64,000 bases of DNA. Source: Spartinivicinus ruber. Lineage in GTDB: Bacteria > Pseudomonadota > Gammaproteobacteria > Pseudomonadales > Zooshikellaceae. Numbering within the stretch: the stretch's first letter is position 1; the number at the start of each line of letters is the position of its first letter. Below, piece by piece: positions 60,779 to 64,000 of the stretch. The notes beneath the pieces are model-generated. The model was not told where the DNA came from. It saw nothing but the letters and a program-made list of their open reading frames with translations, and did not search any database. The stretch spans positions 1,711,001 through 1,775,000 of the forward strand of contig NZ_CP048878.1 in assembly GCF_011009015.1 (NCBI RefSeq), in the 5' to 3' direction. The position numbers were made by a program, and so were the translations under genes.

Positions 60779-61996
60779 TTAAACAACAGAACCCAATTGG
60801 AAAATAGGTAAGTACATAGCCACAATAAGGCCACCTACCAAAACGCCTAATACAGACATAATCATTGGCTCCATTAAACTGGTGAGATTATCAACCATAT
60901 TATCCACCTCCTCTTCATAATGACTTGCCACTTTGTCTAGCATCTCATCAAGGGCACCAGATTCTTCGCCAATTCCTACCATTTGGACTGCTAAGTTAGG
61001 GAATACTCCAGTGTTTTTCATGGCAAACTGTAATTGTTGGCCAGAAGAGATATCTTCTTTAATCTGCCTAGCTGCATCATAATAAACTATATTACCTGCA
61101 GCACCTGCTACAGAGTCAAGGGCATCCACTAAAGGCACACCTGCCGCAAAGGTTGTAGAGAGGGTTCTGGCATAACGGGCAACAGCCGATTTATCAATAA
61201 TATCACCAACAATCGGAACTTTTAGCACAAACCGGTCTCTACCATCACGTAGTCCTTTAGATTTCTCTAGTGCTTTGCTAGAAGCAAAAATAATTACACC
61301 AATACCAATTAAAAAGTAGAGCCAGTAGGCTTGTAAGAATTCAGAAATCTCAATTACAAACATAGTAAAGGCTGGTAAGTCAGCGCCAAAACCTGAGAAA
61401 ACTTCCTGGAATTGAGGTACTACTTTGATCAATAGAATAGCTGTCACAACTACTGCCACAACGACTACAGCAATTGGATAGGTCATGGCTTTTTTGATTT
61501 TGGCTTTTAGTGATTCCGTTTTTTCTTTATAAGTAGCAATTCTATCTAGTAAGTTTTCCAGTGCGCCTGATTGCTCACCAGATGCCACTAGGCTGCAATA
61601 TAAATCATCAAAATATTTAGGACGTTTTCTTAAGGCTTCAGCCAAGCTACTACCCCCAGCGACGTCATTTTTAACATCGTTAACCAAGTCTCGCATATTG
61701 CTATTTTCACAGCCATCGGCGGTAATCTCAAACGACTGAATTAGCGGTACACCTGCTTTCATCATGGTGGCAAGCTGACGGGTAAAGACAGCAATATCCA
61801 TCGGCTTGATCTTTTTACCTTTACCGCCAAGGCTAATGGCTTTTTTCTTAACCTTGGTTGGATTGATCCCCTGCTTACGCAGCTCTGCCTTGACCATGGC
61901 AATACTGGCGCCTTGGATCTCCCCTTTGGTTTTACGACCTTTTTTGTCTTTACCTTCCCAGGCGAAAGCGCTGGGTTTAACTGCTTTTGTAGCCAT
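60779..61996 (-). CDS. pilC: Type IV pilus inner-membrane platform protein PilC
   Basis: The 405-residue GspF-like protein has two repeated cytoplasmic T2SSF domains (FTRQLATMMKAGVPLIQSFEI at about 70, and YARTLSTTFAAGVPLVDALDS at about 272) and three main membrane helices (about 175, 225 and 380). It connects the PilB and PilT motors to pilin. The N-terminus is very Lys-rich. The 86 bp to pilD contain the hairpin described separately. Confidence 0.96.
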   Translation of the reverse strand: MATKAVKPSAFAWEGKDKKGRKTKGEIQGASIAMVKAELRKQGINPTKVKKKAISLGGKGKKIKPMDIAVFTRQLATMMKAGVPLIQSFEITADGCENSNMRDLVNDVKNDVAGGSSLAEALRKRPKYFDDLYCSLVASGEQSGALENLLDRIATYKEKTESLKAKIKKAMTYPIAVVVVAVVVTAILLIKVVPQFQEVFSGFGADLPAFTMFVIEISEFLQAYWLYFLIGIGVIIFASSKALEKSKGLRDGRDRFVLKVPIVGDIIDKSAVARYARTLSTTFAAGVPLVDALDSVAGAAGNIVYYDAARQIKEDISSGQQLQFAMKNTGVFPNLAVQMVGIGEESGALDEMLDKVASHYEEEVDNMVDNLTSLMEPMIMSVLGVLVGGLIVAMYLPIFQLGSVV

Positions 61997-62241
61997 TGGA
62001 TTACCTGACTATCAGATTCCTTGGGTAGGCCCGCTACCGAGCATTATGGGTTTATAACTAAGGTACTTTTCAGTTTAACAACTGTTGGGTCATCTAAATC
62101 AAAAAGTACCTTTTTAGTTGTATCACAGAATAAGTGTAACGCATGCACGTTAAATCTGTTAGAAACAACCAGTTATAATGCTAACTTGTTCAAATAATTA
62201 AGGTTTTTGCTTAATAAAACACCTTTACTCTTCTAGCACGA

Positions 62242-63936
62242 CTAATCTTTGGTCACTCGATTCACTTCTTCCAGGCTAGTTAACCCTTGTAATGCCTTTA
62301 GCAATCCGGATGTACGTAAGTTATTGAAGCCTTCCTTTTGTGCCTGTTCAGCTATTTCAATGGAATTGCCTTCTTCCATAATAATTTTTGAAAGTCCTTG
62401 TGTAATTCTCACTACTTCATAAATACCCAACCTCCCTTTATAGCCATTATTGCACTTTTCACAACCTTTTGGCTTGGGGCCATATAATTGAGCTGTTTGT
62501 GCCTGTTCTTCCGTGAAGCCTTCATGAAGTAGAGCTGTTTTAGGAATGTCCATTTTAACCTTGCAGTTACTACATAGTCGTCGTGCTAAACGCTGGGCAA
62601 TAATTAAATTGACGGTAGTAGCTAGGTTAAAAGCTGGTACTCCCATGTTTAATAAGCGTGTTAGGGTTTCAGCAGCACTATTGGTATGTAGAGTGGACAT
62701 TACCATGTGACCCGTTTGAGCTGCTTTGATGGCAATACTAGCGGTCTCTAAGTCTCGAATCTCACCTACCATGATAATATCAGGGTCCTGTCTTAAGAAT
62801 GCTCGCAGTGCTTGGGCAAAATCCATTCCTTGCTTGGGGTTAACGTTAACTTGGTTGATGCCTTCCAAGTTTATTTCGACAGGGTCTTCAGCAGTAGAAA
62901 TATTGCGTTCGACAGTATTTAGAATATTAAGCCCAGTATAAAGCGAAACGGTTTTACCACTTCCTGTTGGTCCGGTAACTAAAATCATGCCTTGGGGTTG
63001 ATGTAAAGCTTCCATATACATGTCTTTTTGTTCTTCTTCATAACCTAGGCTATCAATCCCCATTTGGGCACTGGTTGGGTCAAGAATTCGTAATACAATC
63101 TTTTCACCCCATAAGGTAGGACAGGTATTCACCCGAAAGTCGATAGCTTTTGTTTTAGATAATTTCATTTTAATCCGGCCGTCCTGTGGCTTACGCCGCT
63201 CAGAGATATCCATAGCAGACATAATTTTTAAGCGGGAAGAAATACGAGGGGCTAAAGTAATGGGGGGTCTCGCGGTTTCATGTAGTACACCATCTGTCCT
63301 AAAGCGAACGCGATAGCTTTTTTCATAGGGCTCAAAGTGTAGGTCTGAAGAGCCACCTTTAATGGCGCTTAACAGCATCTTATTAACAAATCGGACAACA
63401 GGTGCATCATCAGCTTCATCACCGCCCGCGGTCTCTTGTTCTTCGTCACCAGCTGATATTTCTAGTGCATCTAAATCTTCATCGGATAAATCACTTAAAG
63501 CGTCATCAGCGCTTTCTAAAAAACGCTCAATTGCAGCTGAGAGCTTGTCCTCTTGAACTAATACTGCATCAATATTTAACCCTGTATTAAAACGGATTTC
63601 ATCTAATGCATTGAGGTTAGTTGGGTCAGAAACAGCAACAAATAGGCGATTGCCCCGTTTCAACAAGGGGAGGGTATGGTGTTTTCTAATCAGTTTTTCA
63701 TTGACGAGCTCTTTAGGGGCTTGCTCAAAATCAAAGCAATCTATATCCATTAAAGGGGAGCCAAACTCTTCCGCAGCAAGCCGGGCAATATCCTTTGACT
63801 GAACAAGATCAGCCTGAACCAAATGGGTAACAAAAGGAATTTTTTGTTTAGAAGCTTCTTGAAATGCCTGGCTCGCCTGATCATGACTGAGCAGGTTATC
63901 ATCAACTAAACGTTTAGCTAGTCCCGTTAGAATCAT
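62242..63936 (-). CDS. pilB: Type IV pilus assembly ATPase PilB
   Basis: The 564-residue GspE-type ATPase extends pili. It has an N-terminal MshEN domain (about 1-150), Walker A GPTGSGKT (about 325), the Asp box (RAFLRQDPDIIMVGEIRD), the His box (TGHMVMSTLHTN) and a zinc-binding CSNC...CEKC insertion. An acidic loop (about 150-180) separates the N-domain from the core. The 245-bp gap to pilC may hold a separate start of transcription. The pilin gene pilA, usually upstream, would lie beyond the window. Confidence 0.97.
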   Translation of the reverse strand: MILTGLAKRLVDDNLLSHDQASQAFQEASKQKIPFVTHLVQADLVQSKDIARLAAEEFGSPLMDIDCFDFEQAPKELVNEKLIRKHHTLPLLKRGNRLFVAVSDPTNLNALDEIRFNTGLNIDAVLVQEDKLSAAIERFLESADDALSDLSDEDLDALEISAGDEEQETAGGDEADDAPVVRFVNKMLLSAIKGGSSDLHFEPYEKSYRVRFRTDGVLHETARPPITLAPRISSRLKIMSAMDISERRKPQDGRIKMKLSKTKAIDFRVNTCPTLWGEKIVLRILDPTSAQMGIDSLGYEEEQKDMYMEALHQPQGMILVTGPTGSGKTVSLYTGLNILNTVERNISTAEDPVEINLEGINQVNVNPKQGMDFAQALRAFLRQDPDIIMVGEIRDLETASIAIKAAQTGHMVMSTLHTNSAAETLTRLLNMGVPAFNLATTVNLIIAQRLARRLCSNCKVKMDIPKTALLHEGFTEEQAQTAQLYGPKPKGCEKCNNGYKGRLGIYEVVRITQGLSKIIMEEGNSIEIAEQAQKEGFNNLRTSGLLKALQGLTSLEEVNRVTKD

Positions 63937-64000
63937 CTTTTATAATCGCTTACTTAGGCTACAACTATCGAAAATATATCGGTTAGATCGAACCAAGTAT

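Noticed and set aside
63362-63802. Plus-strand ORFs antisense to pilB
   Set aside because: They are mirror frames of the well-supported pilB coding region with low-complexity Ser-rich products.

Overview
The window looks like a chromosomal segment of a moderately AT-rich marine-type gammaproteobacterium. From about 16.5 kb onward the gene order closely follows the one known from Pseudomonas and its relatives: zapE, rplM-rpsI, petABC, sspAB, dolP-diaA-yraN-lpoA, rsmI, rnpB, the complete dcw cluster, lpxC, an M23 peptidase, secA, argJ, mutT, then yacG-coaE-pilDCB. The low GC and many insertion sequences suggest an Oceanospirillales-like lineage (Zooshikella/Spartinivicinus type), but this is inference and no 16S gene is present.

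Region 1 (1-8.4 kb) is a decaying sensory cluster. It holds a small sensorless histidine kinase, the tail of a receiver domain cut off by an IS1595-family element, a CheR-type methyltransferase whose start looks frameshifted, a receiver remnant, a CHASE-PAS-PAS histidine kinase and a single-domain response regulator. The large kinase is broken twice: by an IS630-type element that itself carries an IS5-family element, and by an in-frame stop between its DHp and ATPase domains.

Region 2 (8.4-13 kb) holds tesA divergent from the ybbA-ybbP ABC exporter pair, with overlapping start codons, and a Yip1-family membrane protein. Region 3 (13.2-16.4 kb) is one membrane-protein gene split by an IS4-type element and a second identical IS1595-type copy, inserted 18 bp apart. 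Both have intact 8-bp target duplications, and the original frame of about 259 codons can be restored exactly.

Region 4 (16.5-23 kb) has cysZ, trxB, a periplasmic solute-binding protein, yhcB/zapG, zapE and a tas-type aldo-keto reductase. Region 5 (23-33.6 kb) has ribosomal proteins L13/S9, the cytochrome bc1 operon, the SspA/SspB pair, the envelope/replication genes dolP-diaA-yraN-lpoA, rsmI and the RNase P RNA. Region 6 (33.6-52.1 kb) is the division and cell wall cluster mraZ-rsmH-ftsL-ftsI-murE-murF-mraY-murD-ftsW-murG-murC-ddlB-ftsQ-ftsA-ftsZ-lpxC, mostly with overlapping or closely spaced genes. It is preceded by a sigma70-type promoter and a three-repeat MraZ operator. Region 7 (52.1-64 kb) has an AT-rich gap, an M23 peptidase, secA, argJ, a MutT-ThiE fusion, and on the minus strand yacG, coaE, pilD, pilC and pilB.

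I did not find a convincing new multi-gene system. The most interesting material is the insertion-sequence archaeology of the first 16 kb and several strong non-coding structures: the MraZ operator, the petABC upstream dyads, the rplM leader hairpin and a 68-nt palindrome upstream of lpoA.
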